A stretch of 7,164 bases of DNA from Candidatus Zhuqueibacterota bacterium 4484_219 (GTDB lineage: Bacteria > Zhuqueibacterota > JdFR-76 > 4484-219): the NCBI GenBank assembly GCA_002085035.1, contig MZGM01000136.1, positions 1-7,164 on the forward strand, in the 5' to 3' direction. Under the pieces are notes generated by a model. That model was not told the DNA's origin. It made no database searches and worked only from the letters and a program-made list of their open reading frames with translations. The position numbers were made by a program, and so were the translations under genes. Below, piece by piece: positions 6,769 through 7,164 of this stretch. The first letter of the stretch is position 1, and each line of letters opens with the position of its first letter.

Positions 6769-7024
6769 TGACTGGCGTAACAAAATCAATGAGATCGATC
6801 AGCAAATTGTTGAGCTCCTCAATCAGCGGGCGCGGTGCAGTATGGAAATTCTCAAAATAAAAAATAACCGCGGTTATTCCATCCACGATCCTAAACGCGA
6901 ACAAGAAATTCTCCGTGCTATCACCCGCAACAATGGCGGGCCTCTGGGCAACCAGGCAATCTTGAGAATCTACCAAACGGTGATTGAGGAGTGTCGAAAT
7001 TTACAACAAGGCAAAAACGTATGA
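6758..7024 (+). CDS. aroQ: Chorismate mutase, AroQ class (monofunctional)
   Basis: Rearranges chorismate to prephenate, the entry to phenylalanine and tyrosine, and so competes with TrpE for chorismate. At 88 residues it is the size of a single all-helical AroQ domain, with no fused prephenate dehydratase, dehydrogenase or DAHP synthase. Residues aligning with the E. coli P-protein active site are Arg7 (Arg11), Arg24 (Arg28), Lys35 (Lys39), Asp44 (Asp48), Arg47 (Arg51), Glu48 (Glu52) and Gln83 (Gln88); the Ser84 position is Cys79. The set looks complete, so activity is expected. No secretion signal is seen, so it is cytosolic. The start overlaps trpA by 11 nt and the stop overlaps the HAD gene by ATGA, which places it in the same transcript. 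The subclass of AroQ cannot be fixed from the sequence alone. Confidence 0.88.
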   Translation: MDISDWRNKINEIDQQIVELLNQRARCSMEILKIKNNRGYSIHDPKREQEILRAITRNNGGPLGNQAILRIYQTVIEECRNLQQGKNV

Positions 7025-7164
7025 TCAAATGGATATTCTTTGATGTAGGTAATGTGCTTTTCTACGACGACCTGGTAGGTGCATTGATTTTCAAAAAATT
7101 AGCTCAAACAATACAACAGGCAGGGACATCAATCACCTTTACTGCCCTATTGCAAGAGCGAGAA
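7021..7164 (+). CDS. HAD-superfamily hydrolase (3'-partial)
   Basis: Only the first 48 codons are in the window; the frame is open to the edge. The N-terminus MIKWIFFDVGNVLFYDD carries HAD motif I after a hydrophobic beta strand, with Asp8 as the expected phosphoryl-accepting nucleophile. The usual second Asp of DxD is Gly10, a variant common in FDVGN/FDLGG-type HAD proteins. The following residues would start the helical cap region. HAD enzymes of this type are mostly small-molecule phosphatases; substrate and later motifs cannot be seen. ATG 7021 overlaps the chorismate mutase stop as ATGA, with a weak AAGG (7008-7011) upstream, so it is translated with the aromatic operon. Whether it serves the pathway or is only co-transcribed is unknown. 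Confidence 0.8.
   Translation, partial: MIKWIFFDVGNVLFYDDLVGALIFKKLAQTIQQAGTSITFTALLQERE

Overview
The window is a bacterial tryptophan-biosynthesis cluster, all on the + strand: trpE (5' end outside the window), trpG, trpD, trpC, trpF, trpB, trpA, then a short AroQ-type chorismate mutase and the first 48 codons of a HAD-superfamily hydrolase. Gene identities rest on family motifs read in the translations. Shine-Dalgarno sites before trpD and the mutase, ATGA-type overlaps and moderate AT-rich base composition show an ordinary bacterium. The separate trpE, trpG, trpD, trpC and trpF genes (no fusions) and the order EGDCFBA do not fix a phylum. An uncultured, metagenome-derived lineage is possible, but I cannot show it.

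Layout. 1-1943: trpE and trpG overlap by 4 nt and encode the two subunits of anthranilate synthase. 1944-2158: an AT-rich spacer with interleaved imperfect inverted repeats and a strong ribosome-binding site just before trpD. 2159-3960: trpD and trpC, 20 nt apart. 3961-4467: trpF, which is damaged here. 4451-5680: trpB, overlapping the end of trpF by 17 nt. 5681-5949: a 269-nt spacer with no recognisable gene. 5950-7164: trpA, chorismate mutase and the HAD gene, each overlapping the next by a few bases.

Pathway logic. TrpE/TrpG make anthranilate from chorismate and glutamine. TrpD adds the phosphoribosyl group, TrpF isomerises, TrpC closes the indole ring, and TrpA/TrpB produce indole and join it to serine. 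The chorismate mutase sends chorismate the other way, to prephenate for Phe/Tyr, so the cluster carries both exits of the chorismate branch point.

The main anomaly is trpF. A plausible start reading MLRVK (3974-3988) is followed within a few bases, in a different frame, by sequence matching the family from about residue 51 onward. About 45 residues are missing, including the catalytic cysteine of the KICGIT motif. The remaining 156 codons are open and well conserved, so this is either a recent internal deletion or an assembly error. I found no previously undescribed system. The other oddities are the two long spacers, which split an otherwise tightly packed operon, and the near absence of tryptophan from the Trp enzymes (4 in about 2,076 residues).
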